Source: Thiodiazotropha sp040506975 (lineage in GTDB: Bacteria; Pseudomonadota; Gammaproteobacteria; Chromatiales; Chromatiaceae). From it: 64,000 nt of DNA. The stretch covers positions 806,001-870,000 of the forward strand of contig OZ242974.1 in the NCBI GenBank assembly GCA_965211775.1. The letters are read 5' to 3'. A program made the translations under genes and the position numbers. The notes beneath the pieces were generated by a model. The model was not told where the DNA came from and did no database searches. It saw nothing but the letters and a program-made list of their open reading frames with translations. Positions 17,355 to 25,906 of this stretch are shown in pieces. The first letter of the stretch is position 1. Each line of letters opens with the position of its first letter.

Positions 17355-18494
17355 GTGTCAAAACAAGCATTTTTAGTCGATGATTCGAAATCCGCCCGCA
17401 TTGTACTCAGTAGAACGCTGAAAAAAAGCGGTTTTGACGGCGTTGAGATGGCGGTGTCGGGTGAAGAGGCATTGGAGCGACTGAAAGAGTCGACGCCCGA
17501 CGCTATTTTCGTCGACTTTTTGATGGATGGCATGGACGGTCTGGAGACGATTACCGAGATCAAAAAGGATCCCAGGTTCAGCCATACCCCGGTGGTTATG
17601 TGTACGGCCAATGAGGGGGATGAGTATGTCCAGGCCGCCGTCGAGCACGGTGCCCTTGGAATCCTGGCCAAGCCTCCGACCGACGAGAGTCTGGGTGTGA
17701 TCATCGACCTTATCGAACAGCATCAGCAGGAGGTTGCCGCAACCTCGGAGACGGCGCCCGAACAGGCCATCGAGGCCGAAGGCGCTGCCGAGGCGGCGGA
17801 GCCTGCAGCGGAGGTCGTGGTGATGCAGAGCGGTCTCTCCGATGAGGATGTTCGGCGTATCGCCAAAGAGGTTGCACTTCAAGCGGCGGAAAAAACCGCC
17901 CGTCAGGCGGCGGAAGAAGCCATTGCGGAGACGCTCGCGGACCGTATCGAAAGTACCGTACAGGCCTATCTTGACAGCAAACTCGAGCCAATGATCGTCT
18001 CTGTGGTAGAGAGAGGTTTAAAAGAAGTAGAGCCGTAGAGTGTCGATACCGAAGCGCTTCGCGAATCGGTGGTGGAAAAGGTCAATCAGGACCTGGACGA
18101 GTTTGTCAGGCAGCTCAATCAGCGTACTGTCGGGGATCTGATCGAGGCCAGTATCTATGGCCAGATGAAAGAGCTGGACGATGATATCTCTCAACGCCTG
18201 CAGGAACAGGAGCAACGGATTCTGAACCAGGTTCCGGAAAAGAATGACATGATCGAGCATATCCGTGTCATCACGGAAGGCTCCCTCGAGGCTCAGGTTC
18301 ATGAGACCGCTACCCAGGTGGCGGGTGAAATTGCCAATTCCGTGGCCACCGAGACAGTGGAGAGTCTGCTCGACCAGCATCTGGCTCATCAGGCATTGGA
18401 GAGTCAGCATCAGAAGTCAAAAATACCTATGATGGTCGTTCTTGGTTTGGGACTGCTGGCGGTTGCGGGTGCAGCTGCATTCATGCTTCTGTAG
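17355..18494 (+). pseudogene. Response regulator with membrane-anchored tail, split by an amber codon
   Basis: Codons 1-227 encode a CheY-like receiver (phospho-acceptor Asp54 in VDFLMDG, Thr84, Lys106 in AKPPT) followed by an Ala/Glu-rich linker and a long helical region (EDVRRIAKEVALQAAEKTARQ). A TAG at 18036-18038 ends this frame. The same frame then continues without another stop to 18494, with matching heptad-rich helices (EFVRQLNQRTVGDLIEAS) and a C-terminal transmembrane segment (MMVVLGLGLLAVAGAAAFMLL). One CAG-to-TAG change would explain it. The alternative is two genes, with the second starting at GTG 18069, but no ribosome-binding site supports that. The start is GTG 17355 behind GAAGGG. 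Confidence 0.7.
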
Positions 18495-18670
18495 CTGTTT
18501 GTGCCCGGTGCGGTGACCGACTTTTCTGCCCTTCTTCATGGCGATCAGTCTTGCTGGCCCAAATCGGGTCGATAACCCAACTCCGGCGATTGATATAGAG
18601 TCACGGACTGTAGGGTTGGATCTGGGTTTAAAGAGGCTATATTCAGCACAAACCGCCACAGGAGAAGCCC

Positions 18671-19306
18671 ATGTTCGGAGTTGGCCGCAAAACCAGGATG
18701 CCGCAACAGGATGAGGCGCTGCCCGGTCGAATGACCCCGATTCAGCCCGGCGAAAGCCACTATGTCAATGGACATACGATGGTGGGGCCTTTTCCCGATC
18801 AGTACAATTTTGCAATGTTCGGCATGGGCTGTTTCTGGGGTGCCGAACGACGCTATTGGGAACTGCCCGGGGTCTATTCGACCGCGGTGGGATACGCTGG
18901 GGGGTTTACGCCCAACCCGACCTATGAAGAGGTCTGTACCGGTATGACCGGCCATAACGAGGTGGTAAGAGTTGTCTTCGATCCGGCAGCGATCAGTTAC
19001 CGGTCACTGCTGGAGGCCTTCTGGGAGGGCCACAATCCCACCCAGGGCATGCGCCAGGGTAATGATGTGGGCACCCAGTACCGGTCGGGTATCTATACCT
19101 TCGACGATCAGCAGCAATCCATGGCCGAAGACTCCCGCGGGCACTATCAGCTCGCCCTGCAGCAGGTGACCTCCGCGCCGGTGACTACGGAGATACTGCC
19201 CGCGCCCACCTTCTACTTTGCCGAGGCCTATCATCAGCAATATCTGGCCAAGAACCCGGCAGGTTACTGCGGGCTTGGGGGAACAGGCGTCTGCTATCCG
19301 AGCTGA
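18671..19306 (+). CDS. msrA: Peptide methionine-(S)-sulfoxide reductase
   Basis: Reduces S-sulfoxide of methionine residues using thioredoxin. The catalytic GCFWGAE motif places the nucleophile at Cys54. Resolving cysteines lie at Cys200 and Cys208 (YCGLGGTGVCYPS), the same arrangement as the E. coli enzyme, at a similar length (211 aa). Other family blocks, including VGYAGG and NPTYEEVCTGMTGHNEVV, are intact. AGGAGAA precedes the ATG. It is a single gene in the gap between the split response regulator and the first 1568-bp IS copy. Confidence 0.95.
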   Translation: MFGVGRKTRMPQQDEALPGRMTPIQPGESHYVNGHTMVGPFPDQYNFAMFGMGCFWGAERRYWELPGVYSTAVGYAGGFTPNPTYEEVCTGMTGHNEVVRVVFDPAAISYRSLLEAFWEGHNPTQGMRQGNDVGTQYRSGIYTFDDQQQSMAEDSRGHYQLALQQVTSAPVTTEILPAPTFYFAEAYHQQYLAKNPAGYCGLGGTGVCYPS

Positions 19307-19342
19307 GCCATTGAGAACTGGATGTGACTGTGGCGATGATTG

Positions 19343-19377
19343 TCACTCAGGCGAGAAATCAGGATTACCAGGTTCGC
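19343..19377 (-). pseudogene. Displaced native 3' end of the dienelactone hydrolase gene
   Basis: Read on the minus strand across IS copy 1 (removing the IS and one CTAA), the hydrolase frame continues from its Leu codon into GEPGNPDFSPE and a TGA at 19343-19345. This stretch is therefore the original C-terminus, now separated by the 1568-bp insertion. Confidence 0.7.
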
Positions 19378-19381
19378 CTAA

Positions 19382-20949
19382 CCCCAATATTTCACGCATT
19401 AAAAAGGCAAAATCCTGATACTTCGATATAATTCAGTTGCTTACACTGTAATCGAAAGGATTTTGCCTGTGACAAACTGCACCCAGACTGCCTTTGATTT
19501 TCCAGCCCTAAAACGCCGTAAGGTTCAAGCCGAGTTTTCCGGTGGCGATATCACCTCGGACGGCGGCGTGTTGCTGCTGCGTGAGATCGACAGGCGTCTG
19601 GGATTGCTCGAGGCGGTTGATGCGGTCATCCCCGACCCGCGAGATCCCCGCTATATTGAACACAGCCAGTTGAGCCTGTTGCGCCAGCGAGTCTATGGGC
19701 TCTGCCTGGGTTATGAAGATCTGAACGACCATCAGACACTACGCACCGACCCGGCCCTACAGAGCTCGATCGAACGCGAGGAGGCACTGGGCAGCCAGTC
19801 GACACTTTGTCGGCTGGAGAACCGGGTCGATCGCCGGGTTGCCGTTGATGTCCACAACCTACTGCTCGAGCAGTTCATTGCCTCATATGATGCACCACCC
19901 GATGAGCTGATCCTGGATTTCGACGCCACGGATGATCCGGTGCATGGCCGCCAGGAAGGCCGCTTCTTTCACGGCTACTACGATCACTACTGCTTCCTGC
20001 CCCTGTATGTCTTTTGTGGCGATCAACTGCTGGTGAGTTATCTGCGGCCCAGCCGGATCGATGCGCCCAAGCATGCCTGGGCGATTCTGGCGCTGTTGGT
20101 CAAACGCCTGCGCCGGGCTTGGCCTGAAGTGCGTATCATCTTTCGGGGCGATAGCGGCTTTTGCCGTCACCACATGCTCAGCTGGTGCGAGCGCAACGCT
20201 GTGGGCTATATCGTGGGCATCGCCAAGAATGACGCCTTGCTGCGGTGTATCCGTGAGCCCATGCAGTGGGTTGAGGAACTGGCGAAGCGAACCGGCATGA
20301 AGATGCGGGAATTCTTTCAGTTTCACTATGCCGCCAGCACCTGGAAGACGCGTCGCAAGGTGATCGCCAAACTGGAGGTCACCGACAAGGGGCCAAATCC
20401 ACGCTTCATCGTCACCAACCTGGCCGGCGACAAACAGCGCCTTTACGATGACCTCTACTGCGCCCGTGGTGACATGGAGAACCGAATCAAGGAGCAGCAA
20501 CTGGGGCTGTTCGCCGATCGCACCAGCGCGCATTACTGGTGGGCCAATCAGTTTCGTCTACTGCTGTCCAGTCTGGCCTATGTGCTGATGGAGGCCATCC
20601 GGCGCCTCGCGCTGAAGGGCACGGAACTGGCGCGTGCACAGATGACCACGATCCGGCTCAAACTGTTCAAGATCGGGGCGGTCATCATTCGCAACACGCG
20701 ACGGATCCGCTTCCTGCTCTCCAGCACCTATCCCTATCAGGCGCTGTTTTTCCAGGTGGCGGCACGACTCAAGCCGGGATAGCCCGGCAGAGTGCTGCCC
20801 CGGCACGTTGATCAACAATGGGGGTAAGGGGGAGTCTGCCCGGAGGGTGGAAAATCAGGGCTTGATAGAGGTTTGGTTCCCAGTGAGGGCAAACCATCCA
20901 AGCTTGGCCATATCACCGGCTAAATTTAAAAACGGATGAAACATGCGGG
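19382..20949 (+). mobile_element. IS1380-family element, 1568-bp type, copy 1
   Basis: Complete element with ends CCCCAATATTTCACGC and (reversed) CCCGCATGTTTCATCC, flanked by CTAA at 19378-19381 and 20950-20953. It encodes one transposase. A 165-bp non-coding tail follows the transposase stop. It differs from the other copies by one missense change (Ala at residue 107, where the others have Val). It truncated the dienelactone hydrolase gene. Confidence 0.95.
19463..20782 (+). CDS. IS1380-family transposase (copy 1)
   Basis: A 439-aa DDE transposase with LDFDATDD, RGDSGFCRHH and MENRIKEQQLGLFADRTS as the catalytic blocks. The annotated start is TTG; the GTG two codons later has AGGA at a better distance and may be the real start. 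Residue 107 is Ala (EEALGSQ) in this copy only. The gene looks full length. Confidence 0.95.
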   Translation: MPVTNCTQTAFDFPALKRRKVQAEFSGGDITSDGGVLLLREIDRRLGLLEAVDAVIPDPRDPRYIEHSQLSLLRQRVYGLCLGYEDLNDHQTLRTDPALQSSIEREEALGSQSTLCRLENRVDRRVAVDVHNLLLEQFIASYDAPPDELILDFDATDDPVHGRQEGRFFHGYYDHYCFLPLYVFCGDQLLVSYLRPSRIDAPKHAWAILALLVKRLRRAWPEVRIIFRGDSGFCRHHMLSWCERNAVGYIVGIAKNDALLRCIREPMQWVEELAKRTGMKMREFFQFHYAASTWKTRRKVIAKLEVTDKGPNPRFIVTNLAGDKQRLYDDLYCARGDMENRIKEQQLGLFADRTSAHYWWANQFRLLLSSLAYVLMEAIRRLALKGTELARAQMTTIRLKLFKIGAVIIRNTRRIRFLLSSTYPYQALFFQVAARLKPG

Positions 20950-21604
20950 CTAAGTGCCGCTGCAGAAAATCGACGATACGCGCCCAGGATGCCTTGTCAG
21001 CCGTCTCGTCATAGCGCGGACTGGTGGGATTGGTAAAGCCATGGGCGGCATCGAATCCGATCGATTCGGTCTCCTTGCCCGCCGCCCTCATCGCCGTCTC
21101 GAAGGCCTCCTGTTTTTCCGGCCAATTGCGCTCTTGCTGGGCATAGATGGCCAATACCGACCCAGACAATTTTTTCAGGCGCCCCACATCGGTTTCCATG
21201 CGGCAGTAAGCGACGATTGTGGCACTGACTTTGTCTGCTTGCAGCAGGCTCGCCCGCATCGACTCCTTGCCGCCAAAGGAGCAGCCGAAGGTGGCGACGC
21301 GCCGGCCGGATGCATGCAGAAAGCCGACGGCGGCCATCAGTTTTCGATCGGCATCTTTTTGGTCGATATTGCGCATCATCTCCGCAGCCAGCGCCGGATC
21401 ATCGGTCGTCCGGCCGTCGTAGAGATCGACCACCAGCGCCAGGTGGCCGATATCGGCTAATCTGTCGGCCCACAGCCGGTTATGGGGCATGACCCCCCAC
21501 CACTCATGTAAAATCAACACGGCAGAGTCTGCCGCCTCATCGCCGGCGATGTAGGCGTTGAAGGGTTCATCCTGTGATGTCTTAAGAATAATCTCCCGGC
21601 CCAT
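20855..21604 (-). CDS. Dienelactone hydrolase family protein with IS-encoded C-terminus
   Basis: Alpha/beta hydrolase of the dienelactone hydrolase family. HEWWG lies near residue 33, the nucleophile is Cys in GCSFGGK, and the catalytic Asp region and AAHGF histidine follow in order. Only residues 1-218 are native. From Ala219 on, 31 residues (ARMFHPFLNL...) are translated from the end of IS copy 1, replacing 11 native residues found beyond the IS. The catalytic residues are untouched, so activity may survive. Substrate is not predictable. It sits 4 bases downstream of the OsmC-type gene in an operon with it and the UDG-family gene. Confidence 0.85.
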   Translation of the reverse strand: MGREIILKTSQDEPFNAYIAGDEAADSAVLILHEWWGVMPHNRLWADRLADIGHLALVVDLYDGRTTDDPALAAEMMRNIDQKDADRKLMAAVGFLHASGRRVATFGCSFGGKESMRASLLQADKVSATIVAYCRMETDVGRLKKLSGSVLAIYAQQERNWPEKQEAFETAMRAAGKETESIGFDAAHGFTNPTSPRYDETADKASWARIVDFLQRHLARMFHPFLNLAGDMAKLGWFALTGNQTSIKP

Positions 21605-21608
21605 TGCG

Positions 21609-22073
21609 TCACTCCGCTTTGTGCAGAAGGTCTCCGGCGCCGTTCACCACTTCGACCCCAACCGGTATACCCTCGCGAATGCTGGCGGTGACCACGCAGA
21701 AGTCTTCGAAAAGGGTCATGCAGCGATCGAGTTTTCTGGAGGCCAGCAGTTCGTCACCCGCGGTGATACGTACATCCAGACGGCCCACGCGTAGTCTTTT
21801 TTTCTCGTTCCTTATCATGGTGCAGGTGACTTCGGTGTGGACGTTTTTTGCCGGTACATCCTCTTTGGCGAGGCAGAACATCAGGCTGGCGCTGAGACAG
21901 TTGGCTGCCGCCGCCGCCAACATGCGCGAGGCATTGGGTCCGTTGCGTTCACCCAGTGGAGGGGGTTCGTCCATGATGATGTCGGGTGCTTTTTTTATAT
22001 CGAACTTTACCCTGAATGCGTAGTCATCCTCCTGTTCAAGCTGGATCGTGAACTTGCCAATCTCTTCCGACAT
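21609..22073 (-). CDS. OsmC family peroxiredoxin-like protein
   Basis: A 154-aa protein of the OsmC/Ohr superfamily, thiol-dependent peroxidases acting on organic hydroperoxides. The two redox cysteines appear as Cys59 (AAANCLSASL) and Cys126 (FEDFCVVTASIREGI), with the usual spacing. The hydroxyl/acyl pocket block GPNASRMLAAAA is present. It lies between a UDG-family gene and the dienelactone hydrolase on the same strand with 26- and 4-base gaps. A detoxification or oxidative-damage theme for this operon is inferred. Confidence 0.88.
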   Translation of the reverse strand: MSEEIGKFTIQLEQEDDYAFRVKFDIKKAPDIIMDEPPPLGERNGPNASRMLAAAAANCLSASLMFCLAKEDVPAKNVHTEVTCTMIRNEKKRLRVGRLDVRITAGDELLASRKLDRCMTLFEDFCVVTASIREGIPVGVEVVNGAGDLLHKAE

Positions 22074-22099
22074 GCCATTTCTCCTCAGTATTGTGTTTT

Positions 22100-22750
22100 T
22101 TAACCATGCATCTGTTCAGCAGCCTTCGGCAGGCGATTCCAGGCCCTATGCCGGCCTATCAGTTCGAGGGCCTTTTGCAATAGGCTCTTCCCCGGTTCTG
22201 TTCTGTGCCATGTCGAGGCGCCAGAGGGGTGGGGCAGGGGTATCACATCGCATATCCCATCTTGCAGCGGTATGGAATGAACGCGACCGATAATCTGTGT
22301 GAGCTTGTCCACTTCGATGAATTGTGTGATTGCCAGCTTGCCGACCGGAAGGATCAGCTGTGGGCGCAACAGCTCGAGTTCCCGATGCAACCACCGGCTG
22401 CAGGCCTCGATCTCCTGCATATTCGGCACCCGGTCGCCGCCTTTGGGGTTCTTGCCCGGGAAGCAGCGGCAGACGGCAGACATGTAGACCTGCCGGCGGA
22501 ACTGTTCCTCGTCAATACCCAGGCGCCCGAACCAGTTGAAAAGGGTTTTACCCGCTGTCCACGCGAACGGCCTCCCGGCCATACCCTCTTTTGCACCCGG
22601 GGCCTGCCCCACCAGAAGTACGGGTGAGGCGACAGGCTGTCCGGTCACGACCGGCCCGGTCATTGCATTGCATCGACTGCATTGCTTGAGGCTCTCTTGA
22701 TGTGCACGCAGCCGTGAAGCCTTATCCGGATTGGGTTTAACGTGTGTCAT
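22100..22750 (-). CDS. Uracil-DNA glycosylase family protein (Fe-S type)
   Basis: A 216-aa member of the UDG superfamily. Motif A appears as GQAPGAKEGMAGRPF and motif B as PHPSGAS. Cysteines at 24, 27, 94/96 and 117 fit the 4Fe-4S cluster pattern of family 4/5 enzymes. Members remove uracil or related lesions from DNA; exact specificity cannot be told. It is first in a three-gene minus-strand operon with the OsmC and dienelactone hydrolase genes. IS copy 2 lies 178 bases upstream. Confidence 0.85.
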   Translation of the reverse strand: MTHVKPNPDKASRLRAHQESLKQCSRCNAMTGPVVTGQPVASPVLLVGQAPGAKEGMAGRPFAWTAGKTLFNWFGRLGIDEEQFRRQVYMSAVCRCFPGKNPKGGDRVPNMQEIEACSRWLHRELELLRPQLILPVGKLAITQFIEVDKLTQIIGRVHSIPLQDGICDVIPLPHPSGASTWHRTEPGKSLLQKALELIGRHRAWNRLPKAAEQMHG

Positions 22751-22928
22751 CGGATTCCAAGCATCGGTGAATTTGGTCGCCTATAGCTTAACACTATCTG
22801 TCGCGGATCAAGTGTGCCGTCCTCCAGGTGACGATTATTTGGATGTTGACTGGCATCGAAACAATTATTCCGAGAAAAGGGGTTTTACGCCAAAGGCTTG
22901 CAGATTGTCGTCGAGGGCTCCAAACTAG

Positions 22929-24496
22929 CCCGCATGTTTCATCCGTTTTTAAATTTAGCCGGTGATATGGCCAAGCTTGGATGGTTTGCCCTCACTGGGA
23001 ACCAAACCTCTATCAAGCCCTGATTTTCCACCCTCCGGGCAGACTCCCCCTTACCCCCATTGTTGATCAACGTGCCGGGGCAGCACTCTGCCGGGCTATC
23101 CCGGCTTGAGTCGGGCCGCCACCTGGAAAAACAGCGCCTGATAGGGATAGGTGCTGGAGAGCAGGAAGCGGATCCGTCGCGTGTTGCGAATGATGACCGC
23201 CCCGATCTTGAACAGTTTGAGCCGGATCGTGGTCATCTGTGCACGCGCCAGTTCCGTGCCCTTCAGCGCGAGGCGCCGGATGGCCTCCATCAGCACATAG
23301 GCCAGACTGGACAGCAGTAGACGAAACTGATTGGCCCACCAGTAATGCGCGCTGGTGCGATCGGCGAACAGCCCCAGTTGCTGCTCCTTGATTCGGTTCT
23401 CCATGTCACCACGGGCGCAGTAGAGGTCATCGTAAAGGCGCTGTTTGTCGCCGGCCAGGTTGGTGACGATGAAGCGTGGATTTGGCCCCTTGTCGGTGAC
23501 CTCCAGTTTGGCGATCACCTTGCGACGCGTCTTCCAGGTGCTGGCGGCATAGTGAAACTGAAAGAATTCCCGCATCTTCATGCCGGTTCGCTTCGCCAGT
23601 TCCTCAACCCACTGCATGGGCTCACGGATACACCGCAGCAAGGCGTCATTCTTGGCGATGCCCACGATATAGCCCACAGCGTTGCGCTCGCACCAGCTGA
23701 GCATGTGGTGACGGCAAAAGCCGCTATCGCCCCGAAAGATGATACGCACTTCAGGCCAAGCCCGGCGCAGGCGTTTGACCAACAGCGCCAGAATCGCCCA
23801 GGCATGCTTGGGCGCATCGATCCGGCTGGGCCGCAGATAACTCACCAGCAGTTGATCGCCACAAAAGACATACAGGGGCAGGAAGCAGTAGTGATCGTAG
23901 TAGCCGTGAAAGAAGCGGCCTTCCTGGCGGCCATGCACCGGATCATCCGTGGCGTCGAAATCCAGGATCAGCTCATCGGGTGGTGCATCATATGAGGCAA
24001 TGAACTGCTCGAGCAGTAGGTTGTGGACATCAACGGCAACCCGGCGATCGACCCGGTTCTCCAGCCGACAAAGTGTCGACTGGCTGCCCAGTACCTCCTC
24101 GCGTTCGATCGAGCTCTGTAGGGCCGGGTCGGTGCGTAGTGTCTGATGGTCGTTCAGATCTTCATAACCCAGGCAGAGCCCATAGACTCGCTGGCGCAAC
24201 AGGCTCAACTGGCTGTGTTCAATATAGCGGGGATCTCGCGGGTCGGGGATGACCGCATCAACCGCCTCGAGCAATCCCAGACGCCTGTCGATCTCACGCA
24301 GCAGCAACACGCCGCCGTCCGAGGTGATATCGCCACCGGAAAACTCGGCTTGAACCTTACGGCGTTTTAGGGCTGGAAAATCAAAGGCAGTCTGGGTACA
24401 GTTTGTCACAGGCAAAATCCTTCCGATTACAGTGTAAGCAACTGAATTATATCGAAGTATCAGGATTTTGCCTTTTTAATGCGTGAAATATTGGGG
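22929..24496 (-). mobile_element. IS1380-family element, 1568-bp type, copy 2 (inverted)
   Basis: Complete element in the opposite orientation to copy 1, flanked by CTAG at 22925-22928 and 24497-24500. It differs from the other copies by a silent change near the transposase end (GCC instead of GCA for Ala). Its unique CTAG duplication shows it inserted independently of copy 1. Confidence 0.95.
23096..24415 (-). CDS. IS1380-family transposase (copy 2)
   Basis: A 439-aa DDE transposase identical in protein sequence to copies 3 and 4 as far as can be read (Val at residue 107). Catalytic blocks LDFDATDD, RGDSGFCRHH and MENRIKEQ are intact. TTG or the GTG two codons downstream is the start. Confidence 0.95.
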   Translation of the reverse strand: MPVTNCTQTAFDFPALKRRKVQAEFSGGDITSDGGVLLLREIDRRLGLLEAVDAVIPDPRDPRYIEHSQLSLLRQRVYGLCLGYEDLNDHQTLRTDPALQSSIEREEVLGSQSTLCRLENRVDRRVAVDVHNLLLEQFIASYDAPPDELILDFDATDDPVHGRQEGRFFHGYYDHYCFLPLYVFCGDQLLVSYLRPSRIDAPKHAWAILALLVKRLRRAWPEVRIIFRGDSGFCRHHMLSWCERNAVGYIVGIAKNDALLRCIREPMQWVEELAKRTGMKMREFFQFHYAASTWKTRRKVIAKLEVTDKGPNPRFIVTNLAGDKQRLYDDLYCARGDMENRIKEQQLGLFADRTSAHYWWANQFRLLLSSLAYVLMEAIRRLALKGTELARAQMTTIRLKLFKIGAVIIRNTRRIRFLLSSTYPYQALFFQVAARLKPG

Positions 24497-24523
24497 CTAG
24501 CCTGATTATTTGAGGGATTTGTT

Positions 24524-24733
24524 ATGACATCCATTCTGGGGCTCAGCCTCACGGCCCTGCTGGTGGCGGGGTTCATCTGGTTTTTGCCCATCCTGCTGAT
24601 TTTGCGGTCGCGAAAAACCAATGGTGCTGAGAAGCTGTTCTGGATTCTTGCGGTGGTTTTTGTCTCATGGTTTGCATGGATCCTCTATCTCTTGCTGGCT
24701 CCCTTGGGCGAGAGAGGGGGGAGTGAGCACTGA
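24524..24733 (+). CDS. Small two-helix membrane protein (PLDc_N-like)
   Basis: A 69-aa protein made of two transmembrane helices (SLTALLVAGFIWFLPILLIL and LFWILAVVFVSWFAWILYLLL) joined by a short basic loop RSRKTNGAEK. The pattern resembles phospholipase-D N-terminal-like or superinfection-immunity-type small membrane proteins. No specific function can be given. GAGGGATTTGTT precedes the ATG. IS copy 2 lies 27 bases upstream and has displaced any original promoter. The oxidoreductase gene follows 30 bases downstream. Confidence 0.7.
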   Translation: MTSILGLSLTALLVAGFIWFLPILLILRSRKTNGAEKLFWILAVVFVSWFAWILYLLLAPLGERGGSEH

Positions 24734-24763
24734 GGAGATGATCTATTCATTCGGAGGTGATAG

Positions 24764-25759
24764 ATGGAGGCTGTGGTAATGAGAGAAACCGGAGGGCCTG
24801 AGGTCCTCTCCCTTGAAGAGGTGGAAACGCCGGAAATCACCTCGGCAACACAGCTAAAGGTGCGTATCGAGGCGTCGGGGGTCAATCCGGTCGACACCAA
24901 GCTTCGTTCCAGAGGGCTCTTCCTGCCTGATGGCACACCGGCGGTATTGGGATGTGATGGCGCCGGGGTTGTGGTTGAGACAGGCAGCCGGGTGACTCAG
25001 TTTCGCTCAGGTGACGAAATCTGGTACTGCGATGGCGGACTGGGCGGACTGCATGGGAATTATGCGGAGTATGCCGTCATCGAAGAGTCGGTGTGTTGCA
25101 AAAAACCGGTGTCTGTTGATTTTGTCCATGCGGCAGCCGCCCCCTTGGTGCTGATTACCGCGTGGGAAGCGCTGTTCGGGCGCGCGCGGCTGACCAATGA
25201 AAAGACCCTGTTGGTGCATGCCGGTGCCGGCGGTGTCGGCCATGTGGCGATTCAACTGGCTAAGCAGGCGGGTGCGCGTGTGCTGACCACTGTGAGCACG
25301 AAAGAGAAGCAGGCATTTGTTGCTTCCCTCGGTGCTGATGAGTCGATTTTGTACAGGGAACATGGATTTGTGGACCAGGTGCTGGAATTGACCGGCGGTG
25401 CAGGTGCGGATGTGGTGCTCGACACGGTGGGGGGGGATGTCTTCAAGGCGTCGATAGACGCCACATCACCATACGGCGACCTGGTCACGCTGCTCGACCC
25501 GGGACCGGCGGTGGACTGGAAAGAGGCCCGAAACCGTAACCTGCGTGTCGGATTTACCTTGATGCTGACGCCGATGCTGCGCCATCTTCCTCAAGCGAGA
25601 ACAAATCAGGTCGCTATTTTAAGTGATTGCGCACAAATGATAGACAACGGATCCCTGCGGATCCATGTCAGTGAATCATTACCGCTGGCTCAGGCTGTAA
25701 AGGCCCATGAATTGATTGAACAGGGACGGACGCAAGGTAAGCTGGTACTGATACCCTAG
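24764..25759 (+). CDS. Zinc-independent MDR-type quinone oxidoreductase
   Basis: A 331-aa medium-chain dehydrogenase/reductase. The N-terminal GroES-like domain lacks the catalytic zinc ligands of alcohol dehydrogenases, pointing to the quinone oxidoreductase/enoyl reductase branch. The NAD(P)-binding motif is HAGAGGVGHVAIQLAKQAGARV. TCGGAGGTG precedes the ATG. The substrate is probably a quinone or activated alkene and the cofactor probably NADPH, from family knowledge. It may be co-transcribed with the small membrane protein upstream. Confidence 0.87.
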   Translation: MEAVVMRETGGPEVLSLEEVETPEITSATQLKVRIEASGVNPVDTKLRSRGLFLPDGTPAVLGCDGAGVVVETGSRVTQFRSGDEIWYCDGGLGGLHGNYAEYAVIEESVCCKKPVSVDFVHAAAAPLVLITAWEALFGRARLTNEKTLLVHAGAGGVGHVAIQLAKQAGARVLTTVSTKEKQAFVASLGADESILYREHGFVDQVLELTGGAGADVVLDTVGGDVFKASIDATSPYGDLVTLLDPGPAVDWKEARNRNLRVGFTLMLTPMLRHLPQARTNQVAILSDCAQMIDNGSLRIHVSESLPLAQAVKAHELIEQGRTQGKLVLIP

Positions 25760-25780
25760 GGCCTGTCAACAGGTCCTAAT
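25758..25780 (+). repeat. Dispersed intergenic repeat, degenerate copy
   Basis: AGGGCCTGTCAACA followed by GGTCCTAAT, directly after the oxidoreductase stop. It keeps the GGGCCTGT-AACA core of the repeat seen at 3961 and 40296. Confidence 0.4.
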
Positions 25781-25825
25781 AACAACCTGCCGACTTACTC
25801 GCTCTCTCCTGCAATAGGTGGAGTA

Positions 25826-25906
25826 ATGTTGATTAGGCTTTTGCAATCCAGGTACTACTGGTTGTTTCCAGTGTTGTTTTGGTTGCTTATAACCATACAT
25901 CCTTGA
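25826..25906 (+). pseudogene. Out-of-frame N-terminal anchor of the sensor kinase
   Basis: From ATG 25826, preceded by AGGTGGAG, a 26-codon frame encodes MLIRLLQSRYY followed by a membrane helix (WLFPVLFWLLITI) and ends at TGA 25904. It reads smoothly into the kinase frame (SLMWNLSLIDR) if one base is added around 25895-25900. It is most likely the lost N-terminus of the next gene. Confidence 0.55.

Noticed and set aside
18036..18038. In-frame TAG as a pyrrolysine codon
   Set aside because: The host gene is a response regulator, not a methylamine methyltransferase, and no pyl genes are visible; a CAG-to-TAG mutation is simpler.
19883..20533. 216-aa antisense ORF inside every 1568-bp IS copy
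   Set aside because: It mirrors the transposase codons on the other strand, has no ribosome-binding site and reads as low-complexity shadow.
19378..24500. Copies 1 and 2 as a composite transposon carrying the hydrolase-OsmC-UDG operon
   Set aside because: Each copy has its own matching duplication on both sides (CTAA and CTAG), so they inserted separately.
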